48,195 nucleotides of DNA from Pseudomonas_T sp032052615. Lineage in GTDB: Bacteria; Pseudomonadota; Gammaproteobacteria; Pseudomonadales; Pseudomonadaceae. Positions 18,051 to 26,053 of this stretch are shown one piece after another. How positions within the stretch are numbered: position 1 is the stretch's first letter; the number at the start of each line of letters is the position of its first letter. The notes beneath the pieces are model-generated. The model saw nothing but the letters and a program-made list of their open reading frames with translations. It had not been told where the DNA came from and searched no databases. The translations under genes and the position numbers were made by a program. The DNA is taken from contig DAMBWF010000018.1 of the NCBI GenBank assembly GCA_032052615.1, positions 1-48,195 on the forward strand, written 5' to 3'.

Positions 18051-18074
18051 ACGTACCGTCGGCGGGCAAATTTA
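18051..18074 (-). promoter_or_regulatory. PvdS iron-starvation (IS) box for pvdP
   Basis: On the minus strand TAAAT (18074-18070) is followed by 16 bases and CGT (18053-18051). This is the third exact IS box of the window, 43 bases upstream of the pvdP start. Confidence 0.92.
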
Positions 18075-18122
18075 CGCGGCGGGCCCGCATTGAGGGCGTC
18101 GGGAAGAGCGAGGCGGCGTGCC

Positions 18123-19157
18123 TCAGTGGCCGTCGAGCAGCGCCACCGCCTCGTCGAACAGGGCCAGCGGATCGCGGCGCTTGTGCACCTCGACGGAGAG
18201 CAACTGGCGGAAGCGCCGAGCCCCCTTGAAGCCTTGGGCGAGCCCCAGCACGTGGCGGGTGATGTGGTGTAGCGCGCCATCCTCGGCCAGGTGCGCCTCG
18301 ATATAAGGACGCATCCGCGACAGCGCTTCCTGGCGGCTGGCCACCGGGTCGGGAGCGCCGAAGAGGGTGCTGTCCACCCGGGCCAGCAGATAGGGATTAT
18401 GGTAGGCCTCGCGGCCCAGCATCACGCCATCGAAGGTCCGAAGGTGATCCACGCAGGCGTCCAAGGTCTTGATGCCGCCGTTGAGGATGATCTCCAGGTC
18501 CGGGAAATCCGCCTTCAGGCGCGCCGCCACGTCATAGCGAAGCGGAGGGATCTCCCGGTTCTCCTTGGGCGACAGGCCCTCGAGGATGGCGATGCGGGCA
18601 TGGACGGTGAAACTCCGGCACCCGGCCCGGCGCACCCGCTCGACGAAATCGCATAGCGCGTCGTAGCCGTCACGCCCGTTGATGCCGATACGGTGCTTGA
18701 CCGTGACCGGGATCGACGCCGCCTCGCTCATGGCCGCCACGCAGTCCGCCACCAGTTCGGGGTGAGCCATGAGGCAGGCGCCGATGAGGTTGTTCTGCAC
18801 CCGGTCGCTGGGGCAGCCGACGTTGAGATTGATCTCGCCATAGCCCGCCGCCTCCGCCAGACGCGCGCAGGCGGCGAGTTCCGTCGGAACGCTGCCGCCC
18901 ACCTGCAAGGCCAAGGGGTACTCGGCCGGCGTGTGAGCCAGGAAGCGCGCGCTGTCGCCGCGCAACAGCGCGCCGGTGGTGACCATCTCGGTATAGAGCA
19001 GCGCGTGACGCGACATCTGGCGCAGGAAGTAACGGCAATGGCGATCCGTCCAATCCATCATCGGAGCGACAGAAAAACGCCTAGACCCCGGTTTCCGGGC
19101 TCCGCCCAGGTTTTTCGGGTGTTTCGGATGTTGTGCGGTAGTTTCGTTCGAGGCCAT
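18123..19157 (-). CDS. dusA: tRNA-dihydrouridine(20/20a) synthase DusA
   Basis: A flavin (FMN) enzyme of 344 residues that reduces uridine at D-loop position 20/20a of tRNA. The DusA hallmark RFSVAPMMDWTDRHCRYFLRQ segment (in part) is near residue 28. The catalytic Cys is in NVGCPSDRVQ, and the HARIAILEGLSPKENR region is typical of DusA rather than DusB/C. The first 25 residues are a poorly conserved, basic extension. The ribosome-binding site before 19157 is weak, so an internal start is possible. It is divergent from tal, as in P. aeruginosa from memory. Confidence 0.95.
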   Translation of the reverse strand: MASNETTAQHPKHPKNLGGARKPGSRRFSVAPMMDWTDRHCRYFLRQMSRHALLYTEMVTTGALLRGDSARFLAHTPAEYPLALQVGGSVPTELAACARLAEAAGYGEINLNVGCPSDRVQNNLIGACLMAHPELVADCVAAMSEAASIPVTVKHRIGINGRDGYDALCDFVERVRRAGCRSFTVHARIAILEGLSPKENREIPPLRYDVAARLKADFPDLEIILNGGIKTLDACVDHLRTFDGVMLGREAYHNPYLLARVDSTLFGAPDPVASRQEALSRMRPYIEAHLAEDGALHHITRHVLGLAQGFKGARRFRQLLSVEVHKRRDPLALFDEAVALLDGH

Positions 19158-19540
19158 TTTTGCCCGTTTACGCCTATTTTGGGGATGGCGTTGCTACAAC
19201 GTAGCAACCTTCACCGGTTGTGTAGCAAATCAGGGGCTCGCTCTCGCGAGGATGGCCGGATACGGCAGCTTCGCCAAGCGAAGGGGTACGAAGCCCGAGC
19301 GGGTCAGGCTTCGGCACGAGCCGCTCCAATCTTCGGAGAGGTCGCGCGAGGGCCGCGCCCCGGCGGCAAGCGACCAAGGGCGCGCAGGGTAGCGGAGTTC
19401 CCCATTTTTGGTAAGCGGCCCGGCAAGACCGGAACCGTCGGTGGCAAAGTCCCTCCAAGGACTGCCCGAGCGGGTCTCGCGTTGAGCGCGGCGTCGCGCT
19501 CGGGTAAGGTCGCTGAATCGCCAAAGGACAGAGCATCGAC
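19158..19540. other. dusA-tal divergent intergenic region with short repeats
   Basis: About 380 bases hold no convincing gene. CCCGAGCGGGTC occurs twice (19293-19304 and 19465-19476). The second copy forms an inverted repeat with CGCTCGGG at 19497-19504. CTTCG/CGAAG pairs occur near 19270. The stretch must contain the promoters of both genes and may be the remnant of a repetitive element. Confidence 0.45.
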
Positions 19541-20464
19541 ATGACTTCCAAGCTGGAACAACTCAAGCAATTCACCACCGTCGTGGCCGATACCGGCGAT
19601 CTCGACGCCATCACCCGCCTCAAGCCGGTGGACGCCACCACCAACCCGTCGTTGCTGCTCAAGGCGGCTTCCCTGCCCCGTTATGCCGACCTGCTGGACA
19701 GCGCGCTGGGCGCCAGCCAGGGCGACCTGGGCCTGGCCTGCGACCGCTTCGCGGTCTCCGTGGGCCAGGAAATCCTCAAGGTCATCCCCGGCCGTATCTC
19801 CACGGAGGTGGATGCCCGGCTGTCCTTCGATACCGAAGCCACGTTGCGCCGCGCCGAACGCCTAGTGGAACTCTACGAGCGGGCGGGCGTGGGCAAGGAC
19901 CGCGTCCTGATCAAGATCGCCGCCACCTGGGAAGGCATCCGCGCCGCCGAGCGCCTGGAGCGCGCGGGTATCCAGACCAACCTGACCCTGTTGTTCGCCT
20001 TCACCCAGGCCGTGGCCTGCGCCGATGCCGGTGTCTACCTCATTTCGCCATTCGTCGGTCGTATCTACGATTGGTACAAGAAAAGCGAAGGCAGGGACTT
20101 CCAAGGCGCCGAGGACCCCGGCGTACAGTCCGTGACCCGCATCTATCGCTACTACAAGGCGAACGACTACCCGACCGTGGTGATGGGGGCCAGCTTCCGA
20201 AACCTGGGCCAGATCGAACACTTGGCGGGCTGCGATCGCCTCACCATCAGCCCTGAGCTGTTACAACGCCTGTCGGAGGATGAGGCTCCCCTGGCGCGCG
20301 CACTCACGGCGGGCGGCGAGCCGGAAGCCCGTCAGGCGCTGGATGAGCCGGGATTCCGCTGGGCGCTCAACGAGGACGCCATGGCGACGGAGAAACTCGC
20401 CGAGGGCATTCGTCAATTCGCCCGGGATCAGGAAAAGCTCGAATCGCTACTGACAGCCAAGTAG
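19541..20464 (+). CDS. tal: Transaldolase
   Basis: A TIM-barrel pentose-phosphate enzyme of 307 residues. It moves a dihydroxyacetone unit between sedoheptulose 7-phosphate and glyceraldehyde 3-phosphate. The N-terminal DATTNPSLLLKA motif is the transaldolase signature 1. The Schiff-base Lys is in RVLIKIAATWEGI. SPFVGRIYDWYKK and VMGASFRNLGQIEHLAGCD are conserved class I segments. It converges on the rssC-like gene. Confidence 0.96.
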   Translation: MTSKLEQLKQFTTVVADTGDLDAITRLKPVDATTNPSLLLKAASLPRYADLLDSALGASQGDLGLACDRFAVSVGQEILKVIPGRISTEVDARLSFDTEATLRRAERLVELYERAGVGKDRVLIKIAATWEGIRAAERLERAGIQTNLTLLFAFTQAVACADAGVYLISPFVGRIYDWYKKSEGRDFQGAEDPGVQSVTRIYRYYKANDYPTVVMGASFRNLGQIEHLAGCDRLTISPELLQRLSEDEAPLARALTAGGEPEARQALDEPGFRWALNEDAMATEKLAEGIRQFARDQEKLESLLTAK

Positions 20465-20471
20465 TCGTGGA

Positions 20472-20495
20472 CGGCCCGCCGCTCGTGGCGGGCCT
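20472..20495. terminator. Hairpin between convergent tal and rssC
   Basis: GGCCCGCC (20473-20480) and GGCGGGCC (20487-20494) form a perfect 8-bp stem with a 6-base loop directly after the tal stop. There is no long T-tract, so strength is uncertain. Confidence 0.5.
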
Positions 20496-20513
20496 ATCGA
20501 GAAGAGGCAGGGC

Positions 20514-20996
20514 TCAGTGCCGCTCCAGCGCACTGACCAGGTCGTGGAAGGCCTCGCGATTGGACTCGTTCAGGCCCATCAATATGCGGTGTGCTTCGAG
20601 GACCTTACTGCGCACTACATCCTCGGACTGATCCTGGGGCGGCAGGTCTTCCAAACAGTCGGTACAGGGTAAAGGCTGTCCCACGATGTTGAACACCTGA
20701 TCGAAACCCATCGATTGCAGCAGGCGCGTGATATCGGGGTGGGTGGTCACGACGGTGGGCAACAGGCCGACCTTCTGACGGGAAAGGATGGACAGCTTGG
20801 CCAGCAGGCCCAGGGTCGTGCTGTCGATGCTATGGGTTTCCGTCAGATCGATGACGATCGCCGAAAAATTGAGCGCCGTGAAAATCTTTTCGATGGTGGC
20901 GTCCAGTGCCGAACAGAGCGTCAGGCGAATCTCGCCGACGAACTTGAGGATGAACGTGCCATCCTGTTCAGCGAACTGAATCTTCCCACTACTCAT
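20514..20996 (-). CDS. rssC: STAS-domain anti-sigma factor antagonist (RssC-like)
   Basis: A 160-residue protein with a SpoIIAA-type STAS domain at about residues 5-110. The phosphorylation loop reads DLTETHSIDSTTLG, with Ser56 or Ser59 as the likely target. A charged, partly helical C-terminal extension (about 115-160) holds the pair CTDC. In partner switching the unphosphorylated form titrates an anti-sigma factor. Its ATG overlaps the stop of the upstream rssB-like gene by 4 bases, so the phosphatase and its probable substrate are translationally coupled. The symbol follows recalled P. aeruginosa naming beside tal. Confidence 0.85.
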   Translation of the reverse strand: MSSGKIQFAEQDGTFILKFVGEIRLTLCSALDATIEKIFTALNFSAIVIDLTETHSIDSTTLGLLAKLSILSRQKVGLLPTVVTTHPDITRLLQSMGFDQVFNIVGQPLPCTDCLEDLPPQDQSEDVVRSKVLEAHRILMGLNESNREAFHDLVSALERH

Positions 20997-22177
20997 GCAA
21001 GGTTCCTGCTCAACACCAGCAAGGCGATATCATCGGGCATCTCACCCAGCTTGGCCAGTCCGAATACGTGGCGCAATCCATCCAGGCTACCGCCCGCGGA
21101 CTCCACCAGGCGCGGCAGCGTGGCCTCTTTTTCTTTGAGGCTGTCGCCCGGCAAAAGGTCCAAGATACCGTCCGAAAGCAGGGTCAGGCTGAAGGATTCA
21201 GGCAATTCGAGCCGATGATCGTCATAGCTCGCCTCGTCGAACAGACCGACTGGCAATCCACGCCCTTCGAGGTAGCGGGCCTCGCCCTGGGTATGAAGCA
21301 TCGGCAACGGCAGATGCCCCCCGATGCTGTAGGTAAGGGTATTGGCGTGCTCGTCGATGACTCCGCCCACCATGGTCACATGCTTGCCCAGTTTGCAGTT
21401 GATCAGGCCACGGTTGATGTGGCCGAGCACCTCGGAAGGCTTGAACTCCGGTAACGAACCGTTGCGACGCGACTCGTACAGCAACCGGGTGGTCATGAAC
21501 TTGAGGAGCACGGTGACGAATGCCGAGGAAGCGCCGTGACCCGACACGTCGGCCAGGTAAAAGGCCACCCGGCGTTCGTCGACACGGAAATAATCGACGA
21601 AGTCCCCGGACAGATAGAGCGAGGGGATGATCTGGTGGGCGAACTGGAAACCGTCCACAGTCCAAGGCGTGACCGGCAGCATGTTCATCTGCACCTGGCG
21701 ACCGGCGTTCTGGTCCTCTTGCAGCAAGTGCAGGCTAGCCTGGAGCTCGCGGTTGGCCGTTTCCAGCTTTTCCCGGTAACGGCGGTTTTCCGCCCTCAGG
21801 TGCGCCCGATCCAGTGCCCGTCGGATGGAGTGCTCGAGGACAGCCAGGTCTTCCAGAGGTTTGATCAGGTAATCGGCGGCGCCCAGTCGCAGCGCTTCCA
21901 CCGCATCGCTCATGACGCCCGCGCCGGACACCACGATCACCGGCATCTCGGCGTCGACTTCGCCGATCCGGCGGATCAGCTCGAGGCCATCCACCTGGGG
22001 CATGCGCAGGTCGCAGACCACCAGGTCGGGACGTTGCTGCTCGAACACGTGCAGCCCCTGTAGCCCGTTGTCGGCCTGGAGCACATGGAAACCACTGTCT
22101 TCCAGATAGGCTGCGAGACTGGCACGCACGACTTCGTCGTCGTCTATGATCAACAGCGTGGCACTGGGATTGCGCAT
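20993..22177 (-). CDS. rssB: Response regulator with PP2C phosphatase output (RssB-like)
   Basis: A 394-residue protein with an N-terminal receiver domain (residues 6-120, phospho-acceptor Asp56 in VVCDLRMPQVDG). A coiled-coil linker (RENRRYREKLETANRELQ, in part) follows. The SpoIIE/PP2C phosphatase domain holds DFVDYF, YLADVSGHGASSAF and LLSDGILDLLPGDS with metal-binding aspartates. Phosphorylation of the receiver should control dephosphorylation of the neighbouring STAS protein. In pseudomonads this pair is linked to general stress or RpoS control (recalled, not shown here). The gene order beside tal and dusA matches P. aeruginosa. Confidence 0.9.
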   Translation of the reverse strand: MRNPSATLLIIDDDEVVRASLAAYLEDSGFHVLQADNGLQGLHVFEQQRPDLVVCDLRMPQVDGLELIRRIGEVDAEMPVIVVSGAGVMSDAVEALRLGAADYLIKPLEDLAVLEHSIRRALDRAHLRAENRRYREKLETANRELQASLHLLQEDQNAGRQVQMNMLPVTPWTVDGFQFAHQIIPSLYLSGDFVDYFRVDERRVAFYLADVSGHGASSAFVTVLLKFMTTRLLYESRRNGSLPEFKPSEVLGHINRGLINCKLGKHVTMVGGVIDEHANTLTYSIGGHLPLPMLHTQGEARYLEGRGLPVGLFDEASYDDHRLELPESFSLTLLSDGILDLLPGDSLKEKEATLPRLVESAGGSLDGLRHVFGLAKLGEMPDDIALLVLSRNLA

Positions 22178-22395
22178 GAGGTATCCAGGAACGACGCCGG
22201 GTGACTGGTTGACATAAGCGTCGGCCCAAGACCGGAGCGTGTATACGGGGTTCGCTTCACGGCGCAGACGGTACTCCCATCCGTTGGGCGATTCAAGCAG
22301 GGGCCGATTGTCGAGGGGCGCCTTTACACCCCAAATCGACGAGAGTTATAAGTGCGCATTGGGAGCGCAAACCACAACAACGAGGACCGCGTCGC

Positions 22396-22695
22396 ATGAG
22401 CCAGAACGATCGATCTTACAGCGAGAAGCGGGACTTCATTCGCATGCAAGTCGAAGCCAATGTGGTGCTCTACCATGCCGGGCAGGAGATTCCGGGGAAA
22501 AGCCTCAACCTGTCCAGCACCGGCATGCAACTGGAAGTGAACGCCTCCGTTGGCGTGGGTGAAAAGGTCCGCATCCACATCCCTTCGGAACACAGCGAAC
22601 TGCCCGGCCTGGATGCGGAAGCCGAGGTGGTGCGGTCGAACGATCTCGGCGATGGGCGCTACGCCCTGGGTTTGGCTTTCGTGAAAGTCAGCTGA
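22396..22695 (+). CDS. PilZ domain protein (c-di-GMP receptor)
   Basis: A 99-residue single PilZ domain. The cyclic-di-GMP motif RxxxR is present as RDFIR (residues 15-19), and the second motif as NLSSTG (N-x-S-x-x-G). Such small PilZ proteins bind c-di-GMP and act on motility or exopolysaccharide targets. The target here is unknown. ACGAGGA lies about 9 bases before the ATG. It is followed by a strong bidirectional terminator. Confidence 0.9.
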   Translation: MSQNDRSYSEKRDFIRMQVEANVVLYHAGQEIPGKSLNLSSTGMQLEVNASVGVGEKVRIHIPSEHSELPGLDAEAEVVRSNDLGDGRYALGLAFVKVS

Positions 22696-22702
22696 AGTAC
22701 CC

Positions 22703-22742
22703 GACATGAAAAAGGCGGCCAAGAGGCCGCCTTTTTCATGTC
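22703..22742. terminator. Bidirectional terminator between PilZ gene and mlaA
   Basis: A perfect 18-bp inverted repeat (GACATGAAAAAGGCGGCC and its complement) has a 4-base AAGA loop. The A-tract and T-tract within the stem make it work for both convergent genes. Confidence 0.9.
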
Positions 22743-22751
22743 CGCATCCGG

Positions 22752-23453
22752 TCAGAAGTCGTCCTCGACCTGGCCGTCCTTCACCCGGAACTCCCGGTTC
22801 TGCAGATAGGCGTTGCGCAGGAAGATGTACTTGTCGCCAGTGATCATCTTCTCCGCCGACAGCAGGCTGGCCCGGGTATCGACTGCCTCCACGCCACGGG
22901 TCACGTTGCGGGTCGGCACATGGTCCATGTAGGGGTACGGCCCCAGGAAGCTTTCCGGGACCAGGCCAGCGGCATCGCGCACGGTGCTCGGGCCGAACAG
23001 GGGAAGCACCAGATAGGGCCCGCTATTCACGCCCCATGCCCCCAGGGTCTGACCGAAATCCTCGTCGCTCCGGCTCAGGCCCATGCGGGTGGCCACATCG
23101 AAGAACCCCAGCACCCCGAAAGTGGTATTGAAGATCAGGCGGCTCGTGTCCACCCCCGCGTCGTGGAATTTCGCCTGGAACAGGTTGTTGGCCAGGTTGC
23201 CTACGTCGCCCACGTTGCCGAAGACGTTATGGATACCCTCCTCCACGAACTGGGGCGTCACAGCCTGATAGCCCTTGGCGAGCGGTTTGAGCGCATAGGT
23301 GTCGAGGGTATCGTTGAAGCGGAAGATCGCCCGGTTGAAACCTTCCCAAGGGTCCTCTTCCGCCGCCTGGGCCAGGACGGGCAGGCAACCCAGGCAGGTC
23401 AGCAGGACCAGGCGGCCGATCCGGTCGGCCCAGTGAACGATCCTTTCAGGCAT
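22752..23453 (-). CDS. mlaA: MlaA/VacJ family lipid-asymmetry protein
   Basis: A 233-residue outer-membrane component of the Mla system, which removes misplaced phospholipids from the outer leaflet. The N-terminus has a signal (LVLLTCLGCLPVLAQA) with Cys at a possible lipobox, although a signal-peptidase-I site after AQA is also possible. The conserved DPWEGFNRAIFRFND, NVFGNVGDVGNLANNLFQ and RMGLSRSDEDFGQTLGAWGV blocks are diagnostic. The C-terminal part carries GPYPYMDH. Confidence 0.93.
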   Translation of the reverse strand: MPERIVHWADRIGRLVLLTCLGCLPVLAQAAEEDPWEGFNRAIFRFNDTLDTYALKPLAKGYQAVTPQFVEEGIHNVFGNVGDVGNLANNLFQAKFHDAGVDTSRLIFNTTFGVLGFFDVATRMGLSRSDEDFGQTLGAWGVNSGPYLVLPLFGPSTVRDAAGLVPESFLGPYPYMDHVPTRNVTRGVEAVDTRASLLSAEKMITGDKYIFLRNAYLQNREFRVKDGQVEDDF

Positions 23454-23599
23454 TGCGGCTCTCCTCGAATGAGCGAAGCGGGGGCGACCCCGCGAAAGGG
23501 CACAGTATAAGGCAGGCCGCGTGACGGGATAGCGAACCTAGCGTAATCCGTTCGTCATGGGACAGGTCTAGGCTGGCGGCAGTTTCTCAGGACCCCGCC

Positions 23600-24328
23600 A
23601 TGCCCCTCGATCAGAACCTGCCTCTGTTCCGCGCCGTGCTGTTCGGTCTTTCCGGCTGCCTGGTGGATTTCGGTGCCCGTACCCTGCCCCAGGCCCTGCT
23701 CGCCACCACTGCCCACCCACCCCTGGAACCGCTGGTGACGCCGCCGGCCCTTGCCTTGCAGAGTTGCCTGGGGCGCAACCCGGTGGCGGAGGACAGGAAA
23801 CGCCTGGAAGACAACCTGCTTCGCCTGGCCTACCTGCACGCCGAACCGACGCCCGGCGCATTGGAAGCCCTCGGTGAACTGCGCCAACAGGGCATTCCCT
23901 GGGCCTACCTGGACGAGCTTCCAACGCCGGTCATGGAGGTCCTGGCCCGCCAGTTGCCGTCCGCCGACGGCCCTCCACCCTCGGCTTCGCGCCCCTGGCC
24001 CGCGCCGGACGCCTGTCTCAACGCCCTGATCGGGCTCGATGTCGACCGCCTGGAAGGCTGCCTGCTGGTCAGCGGCGACCCGCGCTTGCTGCAAGCTGGC
24101 CTGCACGCCGGCCTGTGGACCATCGGCCTGGCGGCGAGCGGCCCCTTGTGCGGACTGACACCGGCCGAATGGCTGGCCATGGATCGCCTGGAGCGGGACC
24201 GGCGACGAGCCCAGGCGACCATGCAGCTCTACCGCTGCGGTGCCCATTCGGTGATCGACCACTTGGCGGAACTGGGCCCTTGTCTCGTCGACCTGGCGAG
24301 CCGCCGGGCGAAAGGCGAAAAACCCTGA
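23600..24328 (+). CDS. HAD-superfamily, phosphonatase-like protein lacking the nucleophile
   Basis: A 242-residue protein with a HAD-like layout. Motif I normally begins with the nucleophilic Asp (FDxxGT). Here it reads LFGLSGCLVD, so Gly16 replaces the Asp. The cap region and a motif-IV-like block VSGDPRLLQAGLHAGLWTIGL are well preserved. It resembles the phosphonoacetaldehyde-hydrolase-like protein PA2803 by recalled position, between vacJ and the DUF4404 gene. Catalysis by the normal HAD route is unlikely, so a binding or regulatory role is inferred. Confidence 0.8.
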   Translation: MPLDQNLPLFRAVLFGLSGCLVDFGARTLPQALLATTAHPPLEPLVTPPALALQSCLGRNPVAEDRKRLEDNLLRLAYLHAEPTPGALEALGELRQQGIPWAYLDELPTPVMEVLARQLPSADGPPPSASRPWPAPDACLNALIGLDVDRLEGCLLVSGDPRLLQAGLHAGLWTIGLAASGPLCGLTPAEWLAMDRLERDRRRAQATMQLYRCGAHSVIDHLAELGPCLVDLASRRAKGEKP

Positions 24329-24429
24329 GCCCATTCTCGACGGACAGCCGCGCCGCCCTGGGATACCCTGCGCGGACCTTTTGCCGACGGCACAAGGTCC
24401 ATTGCTGAGCCACCATTCGGGAGAACGCC

Positions 24430-24693
24430 ATGTCCGAGCGAGACTTGCAGGAACAACTGGCCCAACTGCACGCGCAGTTGGAGAGCGGCACCACCATGAA
24501 CGCCGAGGACCGAAGCCACCTTCAGGCGCTCGCCCAACGCATCGAAGCGCGACTGCGGAACGAAGCCGCCGCGCCGGATGCCAGCGTGGTGGACGGGGTC
24601 AACCTCGCCGTCGAGCGCTTCGAAGTGGAGCACCCGACCCTCGCGGTCACCCTGCGCAACATCATGCAAAGCCTGGTGAGCATGGGGGTCTAG
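24430..24693 (+). CDS. DUF4404 family small protein
   Basis: An 87-residue cytoplasmic protein. It has a heptad-rich N-terminal helix (LQEQLAQLHAQLE), an HLQALAQRIEARL helix, and a C-terminal ERFEVEHPTLAVTLRNIMQSL segment typical of DUF4404. CGGGAG lies about 8 bases upstream of the ATG. The function is unknown. It follows the HAD-like gene, as in P. aeruginosa (PA2805-like). Confidence 0.85.
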   Translation: MSERDLQEQLAQLHAQLESGTTMNAEDRSHLQALAQRIEARLRNEAAAPDASVVDGVNLAVERFEVEHPTLAVTLRNIMQSLVSMGV

Positions 24694-24718
24694 CCCCCAC
24701 GTGGAGGAAGCGCCCGAC

Positions 24719-26053
24719 CTATGGGCGCTCGCCTCCGACGCTCGGCTCCGGCAGCTCGATCGCTACTCTCAGCCCACCCAGGGGGCTGTCTTCGAGGGTC
24801 AGGCGACCCCGCCATGATTCAACGATGTCCCGCACGATCCCCAGTCCAAGCCCATGGCCATCGACCTGCTCGTCGAGGCGGGCTCCCCGCCCCAGCACCG
24901 CCTGACGGCGGGCTTCCTCGACCCCGGGCCCGTCGTCGTCCACCCGTAGCAGGAAACCGCCTACCTCCCGCGCCAGCTCCAGGCGAACCCGCGAGACCGC
25001 CCACTTGCAGGCGTTGTCGAGCAGGTTGCCGAGCAATTCAAACAGGTCCTCCCGGTCCCAGGGCAAGCGCAGGCCAGGTGGCGCCTGCCAGTCCAGGTCC
25101 AAGCCCCGGTCGTGGATCATGCCCAGGGTGGCGAACAGCGCGGGCAACTCTTCATCGCAGGCGAAATGGGCCCCCGGCAGTACGTCCCCCGCCAGCCGTG
25201 CCCGTCCGAGCTCCCGGGCCAGGCGCCGCTCGATCTGCCGGAGCTGCTCCTCCAGCGCCGCCTTCAACTCCGGGTGTGCCCGCAACGCCTCGCGCGCACC
25301 CAGGCTGAACAGCACCGCCAAAGGGGTTTTCAGCGCGTGGCCAAGGTTTCCCAAGGCATGGCGGGAGCGCCGCAGGGTCTCCTCGGTATGCCGCAACAGG
25401 TGGTTGACCTGATCCACCAAGGGCTCCAGCTCCTCCGGAACGTCGCGGTCCAGAGCGGCGCGCTGCCCCTGCTGCAACTGGACGATCTGGCAGCGCAATT
25501 GCTCCAGCGGGCGCAACGCCCGGCGCACGGTGTAGCGCTGGGCCAGGAGCAGCACCAGCAGCGCCGCGCCCCCCAATCCAAGCCCCAGCCAGCGAATATG
25601 ATCGAAGCGAGACAGCACCGGCGTGTAGTCCATCGCCACGGTGATCGCCACCTCTTGGCCGAAGCGTCGATAGTCGGCGCGGTAGACCAGCAGCCGTTGC
25701 CCTCGGGGGCCCTGCCCCAGCTCCTCCTGGAGCCCCTGGGTCGCCGGCCACTGCAACGCCCGGTCCCATAGCGAGCGGGAGCGCCAGTGAGTCTCATCGA
25801 AGTCGATGCGGAAATAACGGCCTGAGAACGGCCGCTTGTAGGACGGGTCCAGGCGCTGCTCGTCCAGTTGCAACCCCTGGGGGCCCCGCGCCAGGGCGAT
25901 CAGCAGCCCTTGGGCACGGTCGCGCAAGTCGTTGTGCAGGGAGTCGCGCAGCGCCCGGTCGAATAACCAGAGACTGCCCTGGGCCAAGCCGACCCCGACC
26001 ACGAGCAGGACGCCCACCAGGCCCAGGCTGAGCCGGCGCTGGATCGACCTCAA
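24719..26053 (-). CDS. Sensor histidine kinase (BqsS-like by gene order)
   Basis: A membrane histidine kinase of 444 residues. Transmembrane helices are at about 8-28 and 155-172, with a periplasmic sensor of some 120 residues between them. A HAMP-like linker follows, then a phospho-acceptor helix with GHALKTPLAVL (His239), like PhoQ rather than the usual HELRTPL. The ATPase has NLLDNACKWA, DDDGPGV and GHGLGLGIV. The TTG start overlaps the regulator's stop by 4 bases. Gene order (two PepSY genes, regulator, kinase) matches the P. aeruginosa Fe(II)-responsive bqs/car operon as recalled. No RExxE iron motif is visible in the sensor domain, so the ligand is uncertain. Confidence 0.9.
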   Translation of the reverse strand: MRSIQRRLSLGLVGVLLVVGVGLAQGSLWLFDRALRDSLHNDLRDRAQGLLIALARGPQGLQLDEQRLDPSYKRPFSGRYFRIDFDETHWRSRSLWDRALQWPATQGLQEELGQGPRGQRLLVYRADYRRFGQEVAITVAMDYTPVLSRFDHIRWLGLGLGGAALLVLLLAQRYTVRRALRPLEQLRCQIVQLQQGQRAALDRDVPEELEPLVDQVNHLLRHTEETLRRSRHALGNLGHALKTPLAVLFSLGAREALRAHPELKAALEEQLRQIERRLARELGRARLAGDVLPGAHFACDEELPALFATLGMIHDRGLDLDWQAPPGLRLPWDREDLFELLGNLLDNACKWAVSRVRLELAREVGGFLLRVDDDGPGVEEARRQAVLGRGARLDEQVDGHGLGLGIVRDIVESWRGRLTLEDSPLGGLRVAIELPEPSVGGERP

